A stretch of 45,482 bases of DNA from an uncultured Oscillospiraceae bacterium (GCA_902492455.1 CABULH010000027.1:1-45482); one strand, 5' to 3'; shown: positions 32,191 through 40,652, counted from the stretch's first letter. Notes: generated by a model from the letters alone, not told the origin. Translations and numbers: made by a program.

Positions 32191-33703
32191 AGGATGCTGT
32201 GCGGATTTGTATAGCGGGCTCCGCAGCCGAAAGCTTATCCCGGGGCAGCCATAAAAACAACTGCCAAGAGGTGTTTCCCTCTGTCTGCGGGTCTTCTGAG
32301 CACTCCACCGTGATTTCCAGTGTGCCGCCGACGAGAGCGGCGTCGATGGGGTGAAAAGCCTGACCGGCGGTCACATTCCGCACAGCGGCCCACACCAGCA
32401 CCCGGTCTTCATAATGGGCTTCGTTTTCATATTCTGCGAGATTCACTCCGTACCGGGCCGCCCAATCGTCCATATCGGGAGCGCTGTATTGCCAAAACCG
32501 CTGGAATTCCTCTGCGGACAGGAACCGTGCGCTGTTCACATGCTCGGGAAAGCAGCTGCCGCTCTGCGGATCGGGTCCTCCGGTATAATCGATGATGGCG
32601 ATTTTCTCCCGGGGAAGCTCCAGCCAGTCGGTTTTATAATAAACGTTGATGTCCCGCACATCCTCTGCGGTGAGCCAGCCCTTTTCATAGGCTTTCGGCA
32701 GATCGGCCCATTCTCCTTCATGATAGATGGAGATGGTGGTGAGGGTGGGATACCAAAAATATTGTCCGGCCACCGTCTGAGTGGCGATGGCGGTATCGGC
32801 ACAGCCGCCGAACATCACGGCCACGCTGCCGTTGTAGGTGCCGTAATAGTTGGTAACGCCGTCATACACGCCGGAGGAAAAACGGTTCTGCGATTTCTCC
32901 AGTTCCCGTTTCTTTTCCGCTGTCAGGGGAATCTGAGGACGGGGAACGTCCTCCACGAATTCCACATGGATATCTTCCTCGGCCTGCAGCTCTGTTCGGG
33001 GGATCATCAGGAAGAATTCCCAGGCGGCGGTCTCCCGGGTGGTTTCCTCCGGCGGCGCCATCTTCCGCAGGGTGATGGTCAGGCCGTCCTGGGTGCGGGC
33101 GACGTTGGCCGTTTCATACATGCAGCGGCCGCCCTCCACCTCCGCCCGGATCCAAATCAGATCCTCGGTGAGATAGGAGTGTTGCAGCTGCCAGGAGAGA
33201 ATGCCGTTCAGTCTCTGCAGCCCATCGGGAATCGCTGGGGCGGAAATTTCCTCCCCCAGGTCGGCGGTATAGCGTTCCAGATGTGTCTGAAATTCCTCCA
33301 GGCTGCGGATGCGTTTGATTTGTATGGCGCTGTTTCCCGCCGGGTAGGCGCCGTCCGCTCTGGCCTGCTGAACCGTGGTGGTTTGGAGCGTCTCTCCCTT
33401 AAAAACGGGAGGCGCATAGGAAGAAGCGGCGCTGCTGCCGCTGTCCGCGGAGGAGTCCGCCGGGACGGGCGGACGGTGAAGGAGAAGAGGAAGCATCGCC
33501 GTGCCCGTCAGCAGCAGGGCGCAGGCCGCCGCCATGGCGGCGATGCGGCGGGGACGGCGGTTTCTGTTCTCCGCCGGCTGGACGGCGGTGGTTTGGTAGG
33601 CCGCCCGGTCCTCTTCCGGCGGAAGGAAGGCGGGCGCATCGGTTCGGGCCATGGCTTTCAGTCGCTGACGCACCTGCCGGGCGGATATTCTGCGATGTCG
33701 CAT
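32189..33703 (-). CDS. Single-pass membrane protein, probable anti-sigma/partner of the ECF factor
   Basis: 504 residues from the ATG at 33703 (GGGAG about 10 bp upstream; an ATG pair at 33724 has no ribosome binding site). A basic cytoplasmic N terminus (MRHRRISARQVRQRL) of about 50 residues is followed by one transmembrane helix (AAMAAACALLLTGTAMLPLLL). The extracytoplasmic domain, about 420 residues, begins Pro/Ser-rich. Encoded directly downstream of the ECF sigma gene (45 bp gap), the usual place for an anti-sigma factor. No zinc-binding HxxxCxxC motif is visible. The large extracellular part is not one I recognise; it could sense envelope or ligand signals. Confidence 0.6.
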   Translation of the reverse strand: MRHRRISARQVRQRLKAMARTDAPAFLPPEEDRAAYQTTAVQPAENRNRRPRRIAAMAAACALLLTGTAMLPLLLHRPPVPADSSADSGSSAASSYAPPVFKGETLQTTTVQQARADGAYPAGNSAIQIKRIRSLEEFQTHLERYTADLGEEISAPAIPDGLQRLNGILSWQLQHSYLTEDLIWIRAEVEGGRCMYETANVARTQDGLTITLRKMAPPEETTRETAAWEFFLMIPRTELQAEEDIHVEFVEDVPRPQIPLTAEKKRELEKSQNRFSSGVYDGVTNYYGTYNGSVAVMFGGCADTAIATQTVAGQYFWYPTLTTISIYHEGEWADLPKAYEKGWLTAEDVRDINVYYKTDWLELPREKIAIIDYTGGPDPQSGSCFPEHVNSARFLSAEEFQRFWQYSAPDMDDWAARYGVNLAEYENEAHYEDRVLVWAAVRNVTAGQAFHPIDAALVGGTLEITVECSEDPQTEGNTSWQLFLWLPRDKLSAAEPAIQIRTAS

Positions 33704-33748
33704 GAAGAGATCAGCTCCCATCATTTATAGGTTTCAGATTAATGGCGT

Positions 33749-34285
33749 TCAATCGGCCAGGGCTTCCCGCAGCTTCTGCACAGCGGCACGATACTGCCAG
33801 GCAACCGTGCCCGGAGCTCTGCCGAGGATATGGGCGGTTTCCCGCAGTGAGAGGTCCGCCACCGCGTGCAGTGCCACCACCTGGCGCTGGGCCTCGGGCA
33901 GAACCGCCATGGCTTGCTGAAGGGTCAGCTTCCGGCAGATGCGCGCCTCCTCCGACGGAACGGCCGGTTCAGCGGGAAGCGCCGTTTCTCCGCCGGGCGC
34001 CCGGCCTTTTTGGCGCAGGCTGTCCACTGCGGCGTGATAGGCCACGGCGGAGAGCCAGCTCCGGTATCTGCCCCGGAGGGCATACGCCTCCCGTCTCTGC
34101 CACAGCCGCAGGAACACCTCGGATACCACGTCCTCCGCGTCGGCGGCCTGCCCCAGGACGGAAAGGGCCACGGCGTACACCAGCGGCGCACAGACGGTAT
34201 ACAGGGTGGAAAACGCCGCTCTATCCCCGGCGGCCGCCTGCTGATAGATCTTGCGGAACTGCTGCTCCGTCAGCTGACCGCTCAT
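33749..34285 (-). CDS. ECF-type RNA polymerase sigma factor
   Basis: 178 residues from the ATG at 34285 (GGGGTGG upstream). Sigma region 2 is visible in FSTLYTVCAPLVYAVAL and the DAEDVVSEVFLRLWQRR motif typical of region 2.2-2.4. Region 4 is LPEAQRQVVALHAVADLSLRETAHILGRAPGTVAWQYRAAVQKLR with its helix-turn-helix. Directs transcription of an unknown regulon in response to a signal relayed by the membrane protein encoded next. No self-promoter could be assigned with confidence. Confidence 0.9.
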   Translation of the reverse strand: MSGQLTEQQFRKIYQQAAAGDRAAFSTLYTVCAPLVYAVALSVLGQAADAEDVVSEVFLRLWQRREAYALRGRYRSWLSAVAYHAAVDSLRQKGRAPGGETALPAEPAVPSEEARICRKLTLQQAMAVLPEAQRQVVALHAVADLSLRETAHILGRAPGTVAWQYRAAVQKLREALAD

Positions 34286-34381
34286 GCTTCCACCCCTTCC
34301 TCCGCTTGCTGAAAGATCTTTCACCTATAAGACGGTTTATCCGGTCTGTTTTTATGGGTACGGAACCGGATTTTTTGAAAA

Positions 34382-34418
34382 AAGCGGTATTTCCATCAAA
34401 AGAATGGAAATACCGCTT
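34382..34418 (-). terminator. ald terminator
   Basis: On the minus strand a 15-bp perfect stem AAGCGGTATTTCCAT and complement is followed by TTTTTT; 29 bp after the ald stop. Confidence 0.9.
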
Positions 34419-34446
34419 GGCAGCAACTGTTTACCCGGCCGCCAGC

Positions 34447-35559
34447 TTACAGCAGCTGATCCAGCGGGGTATAGGGAATATCCAGACTGACAGCCACATT
34501 TTCGCAGGTGCAGGCGCCTCGGTAGATATTGACGCCGGCGGCCAGGTGGCAGCTCTGGCGGCAGGCGGCCTCCAGCCCCTGATTGGCGATCATCAGGCCG
34601 TAGGGGAGGGTGGTGTTGGCGAGCGCCGCAGTGGAGGTGCCGGGAACCGCGCCGGGCATATTGCCCACGCAATAATGAACCACCCCGTCCACCGTATACA
34701 CCGGATCATCGTGGTAGGTCACCCGGGAGGTTTCGCAGCAGCCGCCCTGGTCGATGGCGATATCCACAATCACCGCGCCGGGATTCAGCAGCCGCAGATG
34801 CTCCTTCTTGAGCACTTTGGGGGTGGAAGCGCCCGCCACCAGTACCGCGCCGATTACCAGATCCGCGCCGGTGAGGGCGGTTTCCAGATTCCCTTCGGTG
34901 TTGTACAGGGTCGCCACCTGGCCGCCGAAGATATCATCCAGATAAGCCAGCCGGTCCAGGTTGAGATCCAGCACCGTCACCTGGGCGCCCATGCCCAAAG
35001 CCAGACGGCAGGCGTTGGTGCCGGCGATGCCGCCGCCCAGCACCACCACCTTGCCCTTAGCCACGCCGGGCACGCCGCCCAGCAGGATGCCCCGGCCGCC
35101 GAAGGGTTTTTCCAGGTATTTGGCTCCCTCCTGCACGCTGAGGCGGCCGGCGATCTCGCTCATGGGCCGCAGGCAGGGAAGGGCGCCCTTGGCATCGGTG
35201 ATGGTTTCAAAGGCCACGGCTTTAACGCCGGAGCGCAGCAGCGCGTCGGTCAGATCCCGGCTGGCGGCCAGATGCAGATAGGTGTAGAGGATTTTATCCT
35301 TTTGCAGAAGGGGGTATTCCTCCGGCAGAGGCTCCTTGACCTTCACCACCATATCGCAGGTATCGAAAACGGCGGCGGCATCCGGCAGGATTACCGCACC
35401 CTTGGCCTGATAGGCTTCATCAGTAAAACCGGCGCCCAGTCCCGCTCCCGCCTGTACATATACGGTGTGCCCGGCGGCGGTGTATGCCTGGACGCAGTTG
35501 GGGGTGAGTCCCACCCGGAATTCCTGTTTCTTGATTTCTGTAACAGTGCCTACTCTCAT
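34447..35559 (-). CDS. ald: Alanine dehydrogenase
   Basis: 370 residues, the normal length. NAD-dependent reversible oxidative deamination of L-alanine to pyruvate and ammonia. N-terminal AlaDh/PNT domain with KKQEFRVGLTP, the conserved Lys in VVKVKEPLPEEY and the catalytic His in YTYLHLAAS. The Rossmann domain has VVVLGGGIAGTNA. The DIAIDQGGCCETS and VGNMPGAVPGTST segments are typical. Single gene with its own promoter and terminator. Confidence 0.97.
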   Translation of the reverse strand: MRVGTVTEIKKQEFRVGLTPNCVQAYTAAGHTVYVQAGAGLGAGFTDEAYQAKGAVILPDAAAVFDTCDMVVKVKEPLPEEYPLLQKDKILYTYLHLAASRDLTDALLRSGVKAVAFETITDAKGALPCLRPMSEIAGRLSVQEGAKYLEKPFGGRGILLGGVPGVAKGKVVVLGGGIAGTNACRLALGMGAQVTVLDLNLDRLAYLDDIFGGQVATLYNTEGNLETALTGADLVIGAVLVAGASTPKVLKKEHLRLLNPGAVIVDIAIDQGGCCETSRVTYHDDPVYTVDGVVHYCVGNMPGAVPGTSTAALANTTLPYGLMIANQGLEAACRQSCHLAAGVNIYRGACTCENVAVSLDIPYTPLDQLL

Positions 35560-35607
35560 AGATTCCTCTCCTTTGAACCGCAGGTAATCAATAACGATTT
35601 AACTTTC

Positions 35608-35636
35608 ATTATAGGCAATTTCATCCCATTTGTCCA
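35608..35636 (-). promoter_or_regulatory. ald promoter
   Basis: On the minus strand TGGACA, a 17-bp spacer and TATAAT, 48 bp before the ald start. Confidence 0.75.
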
Positions 35637-35676
35637 TATTTTTCTCATCGCTTTTCTTCGGAGAGCCGGCAGCCGC

Positions 35677-35724
35677 AAGAAGAGCAGGGGATGAAATCGT
35701 GAGATTTCATCCCCTGCTCTTCTT
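35677..35724. terminator. 22-bp perfect stem terminator
   Basis: AAGAAGAGCAGGGGATGAAATC pairs perfectly with 35703-35724, loop GTGA. It lies 38 bp beyond the stop of the minus-strand URO-D gene, insulating it from ald; the T run is stronger on the plus strand. Confidence 0.75.
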
Positions 35725-35761
35725 TTTCATTCTCTTCTATGCTATACTGAACCCGACAGGT

Positions 35762-36769
35762 TTATTGGCCGATCTTTTCGCTGTATTCCCGCAGCAGCCG
35801 CATATAGATGCGGTAGTTGTCCATGGACACATCCGGCGGGGTTTGATGATCCACCGAGGGGATATAGCCGCCGGAGCGGATGGCGGGGAGGATGCGCTCA
35901 AATTCCGCCCGCATGGCTTCTTCGCCCAGGTGCATGATGGTTTTGTCGTAGCCGCCGATCATGATAAGCTCCGGATACTGCGCCCGAATGCGATTGACAT
36001 CCACGCCGGCCATCCGTTCCAGGGGCAGAATACCCTCAATGCCCCCTTCCAGGAACCAGGGGATCAGGGGTTCCACGTTGCCGTCGGTATCGATGAGCAC
36101 CTTGGTACCGTGGGCTTTGATTAGGGGTACCAGTTCCTTGTAATAGGGCAGGATAAACTCCTCATACTGCTCCTTGGAACACATGGGACCCAGGTTGTAG
36201 GACATATCCTCGGCGATGGTCATAAACTGGGGTTGGATCAGGGAATAGATCACGTCCAGGGTTTTCTTGTGGAAGTCGCAGACATCGCGGTTGATGCGGT
36301 GCATCAGTTCGGGGTAGTCGTAGAAGGCGAACAGGTGGTTTTCAATACCGAAAAGAATACGGGGAAACCAGAAAAAGCCTTCCAGGGTGAACCAGAACAC
36401 CGGATCCCGATCCCCCTTCTCCTTCAGGGTTGCCAGGATGCTTTGGCGCAGTTCTTCCAGCACTTCGTCGGTGAAGAGGAAGGGACGGACTTTTTCGTAA
36501 TCCTTTTCGTCCAGAATGATGGGCCCACCGTGATAGGCAGCACCGGGCATGCCGGCGCCCCGGATGGGGCACCAATACTGGTGCAGCAGGTCCTGGCCCC
36601 AATAATCGTTGATGCCGTCCGCATAGTCGTCGATGACCGGGAGGTCCTCCTCCTGCCAGCGGGCAATGGTTTTATCCCACCAGCCGGCCCATTCGATGAC
36701 CGGCGTGCGGTCGATGGTGGTGTCCAGCTGAAGAAAGCGGCGAAAGCGTTCGGAGTTGGATAACGTCAT
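35762..36769 (-). CDS. Uroporphyrinogen decarboxylase (URO-D) superfamily protein
   Basis: 335 residues, a TIM-barrel of the URO-D superfamily, which also contains methylcobamide:CoM methyltransferases. Visible are an aromatic-rich N-terminal half (PVIEWAGWWDKT), IAEDMSYNLGPMCSKEQYEEFILPYYK, and HGTKVLIDTDGNVEPLIPWFLEGGIEGILPLE. The last is typical of Clostridia relatives of unknown function. True HemE is unlikely: there are no haem genes nearby. Divergent from an AraC regulator whose start is 152 bp away, suggesting sugar- or methyl-donor-induced expression. Confidence 0.85.
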   Translation of the reverse strand: MTLSNSERFRRFLQLDTTIDRTPVIEWAGWWDKTIARWQEEDLPVIDDYADGINDYWGQDLLHQYWCPIRGAGMPGAAYHGGPIILDEKDYEKVRPFLFTDEVLEELRQSILATLKEKGDRDPVFWFTLEGFFWFPRILFGIENHLFAFYDYPELMHRINRDVCDFHKKTLDVIYSLIQPQFMTIAEDMSYNLGPMCSKEQYEEFILPYYKELVPLIKAHGTKVLIDTDGNVEPLIPWFLEGGIEGILPLERMAGVDVNRIRAQYPELIMIGGYDKTIMHLGEEAMRAEFERILPAIRSGGYIPSVDHQTPPDVSMDNYRIYMRLLREYSEKIGQ

Positions 36770-36921
36770 GGCGTGAAGCTCCTTTTATTGGCAAATTTTT
36801 TATTTGGCAAGCCGCGATGCGGTCCTGTAAGCAGGGAATGGCGCGGCGGCTTACCTCAATTATATCGAATAGGCGGCGGCTTCGCCATGGGGCGGAAATG
36901 GCCGTATATGGGGGTGAAATT

Positions 36922-37785
36922 GTGCAGGAGATTTTGCTGGAGGATCTGGCGGGCCGGGAAGCGGACTTTTACTGCGATATCTTTCAGGTGGTGGAGGATA
37001 TCTCGGCCCATACCCATGATTTTCTGGAGGTGGCCTATATCCTGGAGGGAACGCTGGTGCACAGCGCGGGGGGGCATACCTGCACCGCCCGGGAGGGGGA
37101 GTATTTTGTCATTGATAATGGGGTTTCCCATGTCTACCGCTGTCCCCTGGGACCGGCCAAGGTATTCAACTGTCTTTTCCGCCCGGCTTTTCTGGACAAC
37201 ACCCTGCGTTCCAGCCGGGGCATGGACGACGTGCTGCAGAGCCACTGGCTCCACGTGAGGCCGGGATTCCGGTTCGGGCCTTACAGCGGCGCCGCATTCA
37301 CCGATCCGGAAGGGCGGGTGCGGCGTAATCTGGAGATTATGCGGGAGGAATTCGAAAAGCGGGAACTGGGATACATGGCGGTGGTCCGGGCCCGGCTGTT
37401 GGAGCTGATGGTGCTCACCATGCGGCAGCTGCGGCTGGAACAAGCGGAAACCGAGGACGGGGATCTGGCGTATCTCAAAACCATGGCGGAAACCCGGTTC
37501 GCGGAGCCGCTGCGGCTGGAAGAGCTGGCGGGAAACCTTCATCGTGACCCGGCCCATCTCAGCCGGAAGTTCCGGCGGGTGTGCGGCTGTGGGTTCAAGG
37601 AGTATCTCCAGCACTGCCGGATGGAGGAGGCCCGGCGGCTCCTCGCCAACACCGACCGGCTGGTGGCCGATGTGGCGGAAAGCGTGGGATACCGGGACCG
37701 GAAGTTTTTTAACCGGCTGTTTTTGGCCCAGACGGGTACCACTCCCTCGGAATACCGGCGGACCCGCCGGCAAAACGGCGGTTGA
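36922..37785 (+). CDS. AraC family transcriptional regulator
   Basis: About 287 residues from the GTG at 36922 (GGGGGTG 5 bp upstream); an ATG at 36898 is an alternative. An N-terminal cupin (HTHDFLEVAYILEGTLVHSAGG, then YFVIDNGVSHVYRC) binds a small ligand. The C-terminal double HTH is AraC-type: LRLEELAGNLHRDPAHLSRKFRRVCGCGFKEYL, then LVADVAESVGYRDRKFFNRLF and TPSEYRR. Divergent from the URO-D gene, which it probably regulates. The 150 bp between them should hold its binding sites, but I could not identify a clear repeat. Confidence 0.9.
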   Translation: MQEILLEDLAGREADFYCDIFQVVEDISAHTHDFLEVAYILEGTLVHSAGGHTCTAREGEYFVIDNGVSHVYRCPLGPAKVFNCLFRPAFLDNTLRSSRGMDDVLQSHWLHVRPGFRFGPYSGAAFTDPEGRVRRNLEIMREEFEKRELGYMAVVRARLLELMVLTMRQLRLEQAETEDGDLAYLKTMAETRFAEPLRLEELAGNLHRDPAHLSRKFRRVCGCGFKEYLQHCRMEEARRLLANTDRLVADVAESVGYRDRKFFNRLFLAQTGTTPSEYRRTRRQNGG

Positions 37786-37810
37786 CAATTGGAAGCGTGA
37801 GGCATATAAT
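37782..37810 (+). promoter_or_regulatory. Promoter of the rtcB-prfH operon
   Basis: TTGACA, a 17-bp spacer and TATAAT: exact consensus in both hexamers. The -35 overlaps the stop codon of the AraC gene. Confidence 0.85.
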
Positions 37811-37828
37811 AAGAGTACTCCAAAAGAT

Positions 37829-37951
37829 GGAAGGATGATTGTTATGTTGGTACACAGAAGAGGAACAACCGCATAGAACAATCACCATGGCTGAAAAGGG
37901 AACACCGGCCGTGGCGTGTTTGCCACGGCTTTTTTGCGCCCTTTTTCAGCC
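37829..37951 (+). promoter_or_regulatory. Structured leader with mini-ORF and terminator (candidate attenuator)
   Basis: A first imperfect hairpin pairs GATTGTT-ATG-TTG (37837-37849) with CAA...CAT...AACAATC (37866-37883). It encloses a mini-ORF, ATG at 37844 with AAGG 9 bp upstream, coding for MLVHRRGTTA-stop. A second structure follows: GGCTGAAAAGGG (37889-37900) pairs with CCCTTTTTCAGCC (37939-37951) around a complete terminator, stem GCCGTGGC/GCCACGGC (37908-37929) plus TTTTTT. A terminator between a consensus promoter and rtcB implies that expression needs read-through or anti-termination. Confidence 0.6.
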
Positions 37952-37977
37952 GCGACCATCAAAAAAGGAGACAAATT

Positions 37978-39039
37978 TTGCAAGAAAACACAACTTTAAT
38001 AGCGGGCGGCTGCTGGATGGAGCAGACTGCCATTGATCAGTTGAACAAGACAGCGGCGCTGCCCGGCGTGATCCGGACGGTGGGACTGCCGGATCTTCAC
38101 GCGGGGAAGATTCCGGTGGGCATTGCCCTGGAAACCCAGGGGATTTTGTATCCGCATCTTATCGGCGGGGACATCGGCTGCGGCATGAGCCTCTTTCAGA
38201 CCGGCTGCGCCCTGCGCCGGTACAAGGCGGACCGGTTTGTCACCCGGCTCAATCATATCCGGGCGCTGGAAGAACTCCCGCTGACCCAGGCGCTGCCCGA
38301 TTGTCCGCTGGCCGCGCCGGGAACCATCGGCGGAGGTAATCACTTCGCTGAATTCCAGAGGGTGGAGGAGGTGCGGGATCCGGAGGCTTTCCGGCAGCTG
38401 GGCATCGACCGGGAGCGGCTGCTGCTGCTCATCCACAGCGGGTCCCGGGACTACGGTCAGCGAATCCGGGATGCCTGGCCCGGAGAGAAGGGACTGGAAG
38501 CGGACAGCGAGGCGGGACGGGATTACCTGAACCGCCACGACGACGCGCTGCGCTGGGCGGTGATCAATCGCCGGCTGGCGGGGGAGAAGCTGATGACGGT
38601 GCTGGGCTATGATCCCGGGCTGACGCCGGTGATTGACTGCTGCCACAACTTCGTGGAGCGGTGGGGAGAGAACTGGCTGCACCGGAAGGGAACGGTGGCC
38701 GCCCGGGGAATCACGGTGCTTCCCGGTTCCCGGGGCAGCCTGACCTATCTGCTGAAACCGGCGGCGGACACCTCTCTTTCTGCATGGTCCCTTTCCCATG
38801 GCGCGGGACGCAAATGGGCCCGTTCCCTCTGCCGCTCCCGCATCGCGGGAAAATACGACCGGGACACCATCCGCCGCACCCAGCTGGGCAGCCGGGTGGT
38901 CTGCCATGATACCGGGCTGCTGTACGAAGAAGCGCCGGAGGCTTACAAGAACGTGGAGAAGGTGCTGTCCGCCTTGGTGGACAGCGGCCTGTGCACGGTG
39001 GTCGCCTCCCTGCGGCCTCTGGTAACCTACAAGGGTTAG
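37978..39039 (+). CDS. rtcB: RtcB family RNA ligase, PrfH-associated (RtcB2)
   Basis: 353 residues from the TTG at 37978 (AAGGAG 7 bp upstream; the next ATG, 38014, would lose the first strand). RtcB joins RNA 2',3'-cyclic phosphate or 3'-phosphate to 5'-OH ends via a GMP-histidine intermediate. Active-site residues: D65 and C68 in GGDIGCGM, N121 and H122 in GGGNHF, H153 in HSGSR, H223 and the guanylylated histidine H274 in SHGAGRKW. The shorter length and prfH downstream (11 bp) mark the release-factor-H-coupled branch, reported to re-ligate 16S rRNA cut in the decoding centre. Confidence 0.94.
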   Translation: MQENTTLIAGGCWMEQTAIDQLNKTAALPGVIRTVGLPDLHAGKIPVGIALETQGILYPHLIGGDIGCGMSLFQTGCALRRYKADRFVTRLNHIRALEELPLTQALPDCPLAAPGTIGGGNHFAEFQRVEEVRDPEAFRQLGIDRERLLLLIHSGSRDYGQRIRDAWPGEKGLEADSEAGRDYLNRHDDALRWAVINRRLAGEKLMTVLGYDPGLTPVIDCCHNFVERWGENWLHRKGTVAARGITVLPGSRGSLTYLLKPAADTSLSAWSLSHGAGRKWARSLCRSRIAGKYDRDTIRRTQLGSRVVCHDTGLLYEEAPEAYKNVEKVLSALVDSGLCTVVASLRPLVTYKG

Positions 39040-39050
39040 GAGGCGGACGG

Positions 39051-39653
39051 ATGGAGTGGCAGCTCAGCGCCGGACAGGGTCCGGCAGAATGCCAGCTGGC
39101 GGTGGCGAAACTGCTGGCGGCGCTTATGAAGGAATTCCCGGATATCCGGGTGATCCAGGCGGTTTCCGGCAGCCGGCCGGGAACCTACCGGTCGGTGAGG
39201 ATCGGAACCGGGAGGGATCTCTCTTTTTTGGAGGGATCGGTGCAGTGGATCTGTCCCAGCCCCTATCGGCCGGGGCACAAGCGGAAAAACTGGTTTGTGG
39301 ACATCAGTCCCTGCGCCCCACTGCCGCTGAGGCAGGGGAGGCCGGAGCGGGTGCGCTTCGAAACCTTCCGCAGCGGCGGCAAGGGAGGACAGCATATCAA
39401 CAAGGTGGAAACCGGCGTGCGTGCGGTGGATATGGAATCCGGGCTGGCGGCGGTTTCCACCGAGGCCCGCAGCCAGCAGATGAACAAGCGCATCGCCCTC
39501 GACCGCTTGTGCGGGATGATCGCTTCGCGGGGGGAGGCGGACCGGGCTGGGGCGGAGTCCCTCAACCGGCTGGAACATCTGCGGCTGCAGCGGGGCGGTC
39601 CGGTCCGTATCTACCGTGGACCGGCATTCGACTTGGATCCTCCCGAAAAATAA
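39051..39653 (+). CDS. prfH: Peptide chain release factor homologue PrfH
   Basis: 200 residues from an ATG with AGGAGG 7 bp upstream. Domain-3-like release factor core with the catalytic GGQ (112-114) in SGGKGGQHINKVETGVR. It lacks the stop-codon recognition tripeptide domain of RF1/RF2. PrfH frees peptide from ribosomes whose decoding centre has been damaged, so that the partner RtcB2 can repair the 16S rRNA. Gene order here (rtcB first, prfH second) makes the two a single unit under the leader at 37829-37951. Confidence 0.93.
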   Translation: MEWQLSAGQGPAECQLAVAKLLAALMKEFPDIRVIQAVSGSRPGTYRSVRIGTGRDLSFLEGSVQWICPSPYRPGHKRKNWFVDISPCAPLPLRQGRPERVRFETFRSGGKGGQHINKVETGVRAVDMESGLAAVSTEARSQQMNKRIALDRLCGMIASRGEADRAGAESLNRLEHLRLQRGGPVRIYRGPAFDLDPPEK

Positions 39654-39678
39654 GGCGGATATTTCGTGAAAATTTGTG

Positions 39679-39707
39679 TTGCATTTTTGAATTGCTTATG
39701 CTATAAT
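39679..39707 (+). promoter_or_regulatory. rpmE promoter
   Basis: TTGCAT, a 17-bp spacer and TATAAT, 40 bp before the start codon. Confidence 0.75.
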
Positions 39708-39747
39708 TCCACTGTTATTGCTTTGGCTCCCGAAAGAGGTGACAGGA

Positions 39748-39957
39748 ATGAAAGAGAACATCCATCCCCAATATGAGAAGACCACCATCACATGCGCCTG
39801 CGGCGAAGTGATTGAGACCAGCTCCACCAAAAAGAACATCCGGGTGGAAATCTGCTCCAAGTGCCATCCGTTCTTTACCGGCAAGCAGAAGCTGGTGGAT
39901 ACCGGCGGCCGCGTCGACCGCTTCAAGAAGCGTTTCGGCATGAACGAAGAGAAATAA
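39748..39957 (+). CDS. rpmE: 50S ribosomal protein bL31 (zinc-binding form)
   Basis: 69 residues from the ATG at 39748 (GAGGTGA upstream; the earlier ATG at 39718 lies within the promoter-proximal leader). Zinc ligands C16, C18, C36 and C39 are all present, so this is the C+ form used when zinc is sufficient. Ends in the usual DTGGRVDRFKKRF segment. Large-subunit protein at the intersubunit bridge. Confidence 0.96.
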   Translation: MKENIHPQYEKTTITCACGEVIETSSTKKNIRVEICSKCHPFFTGKQKLVDTGGRVDRFKKRFGMNEEK

Positions 39958-39972
39958 GCAATTGGCTTTGTC

Positions 39973-39999
39973 GGGCAGCGCAATGGCGCTGCCCTTTCT
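39973..39999 (+). terminator. rpmE terminator
   Basis: A perfect 9-bp stem GGGCAGCGC/GCGCTGCCC followed by TTTCTC. Confidence 0.7.
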
Positions 40000-40022
40000 C
40001 GTTTTACGCAGGAGGATGCACC

Positions 40023-40652
40023 ATGGACAAAAGCTATGGAACCGTGATGACCGAGGCGGAGGCCGATTTTGTGGAAAAGCGTTCCCGCTTTATCGGCCGC
40101 TGCCGTCCGGTAACCACGGAGGAGGAAGCCCAGGCATTTATCGCCGCGGCGCGGAAAAATCATTGGGATGCCGCCCACAATGTGTGGGCGTATGTGCTGC
40201 GCGGCGGCGTGATGCGGTATTCGGACGACGGCGAACCCCAGGGCACCGCGGGTCAGCCGGCCCTGAACGTGCTGCTCAAGCGGGAATTGACCGACTGCGC
40301 GGTGGTGATCACCCGGTATTTCGGCGGAATTTTGCTGGGAGCGGGCGGTCTCACCCGGGCGTATACGCAGGGGGCCGTTATCGCGGTGGAAGCCGCGGGA
40401 GAGGTGGATATGCGCCCCTGTCTGCGGGGGGATATCGACTGCTCCTACGCCCAATACGGCATGGTGGCTCCGCTGGTGGCCGCCTGCGGCGGGGTTGTGG
40501 AGGACGCCGCTTACGGCGAGGCGGTGCGGGTGCGGTTTCATCTGCCGGCGGAGGGACGGGAGGCGCTGCAGCAGGCGCTGACCGAGAAAAGCTGCGGTTC
40601 CTTAAGCATAAAAGAAGTGGAAAAAATTTATCTTCCCTTTCCTCGAAAATAG
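40023..40652 (+). CDS. YigZ/IMPACT family protein
   Basis: 209 residues. N-terminal UPF0029 (Impact) domain with KRSRFIGRCRP, NHWDAAHNVWAYVLR, SDDGEPQGTAGQP and VVITRYFGGILLGAGGL, all characteristic. The C-terminal DUF1949 ferredoxin-like domain starts at about residue 135. Role uncertain: bacterial homologues are linked to translation regulation or nucleotide binding. The ATG at 40023 has AGGAGG 7 bp upstream. It follows rpmE after a terminator. Confidence 0.92.
   Translation: MDKSYGTVMTEAEADFVEKRSRFIGRCRPVTTEEEAQAFIAAARKNHWDAAHNVWAYVLRGGVMRYSDDGEPQGTAGQPALNVLLKRELTDCAVVITRYFGGILLGAGGLTRAYTQGAVIAVEAAGEVDMRPCLRGDIDCSYAQYGMVAPLVAACGGVVEDAAYGEAVRVRFHLPAEGREALQQALTEKSCGSLSIKEVEKIYLPFPRK

Noticed and set aside
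38661..38909. Additional small frames inside rtcB
   Set aside because: Alternative-frame shadows; the rtcB active-site residues fix the real frame.
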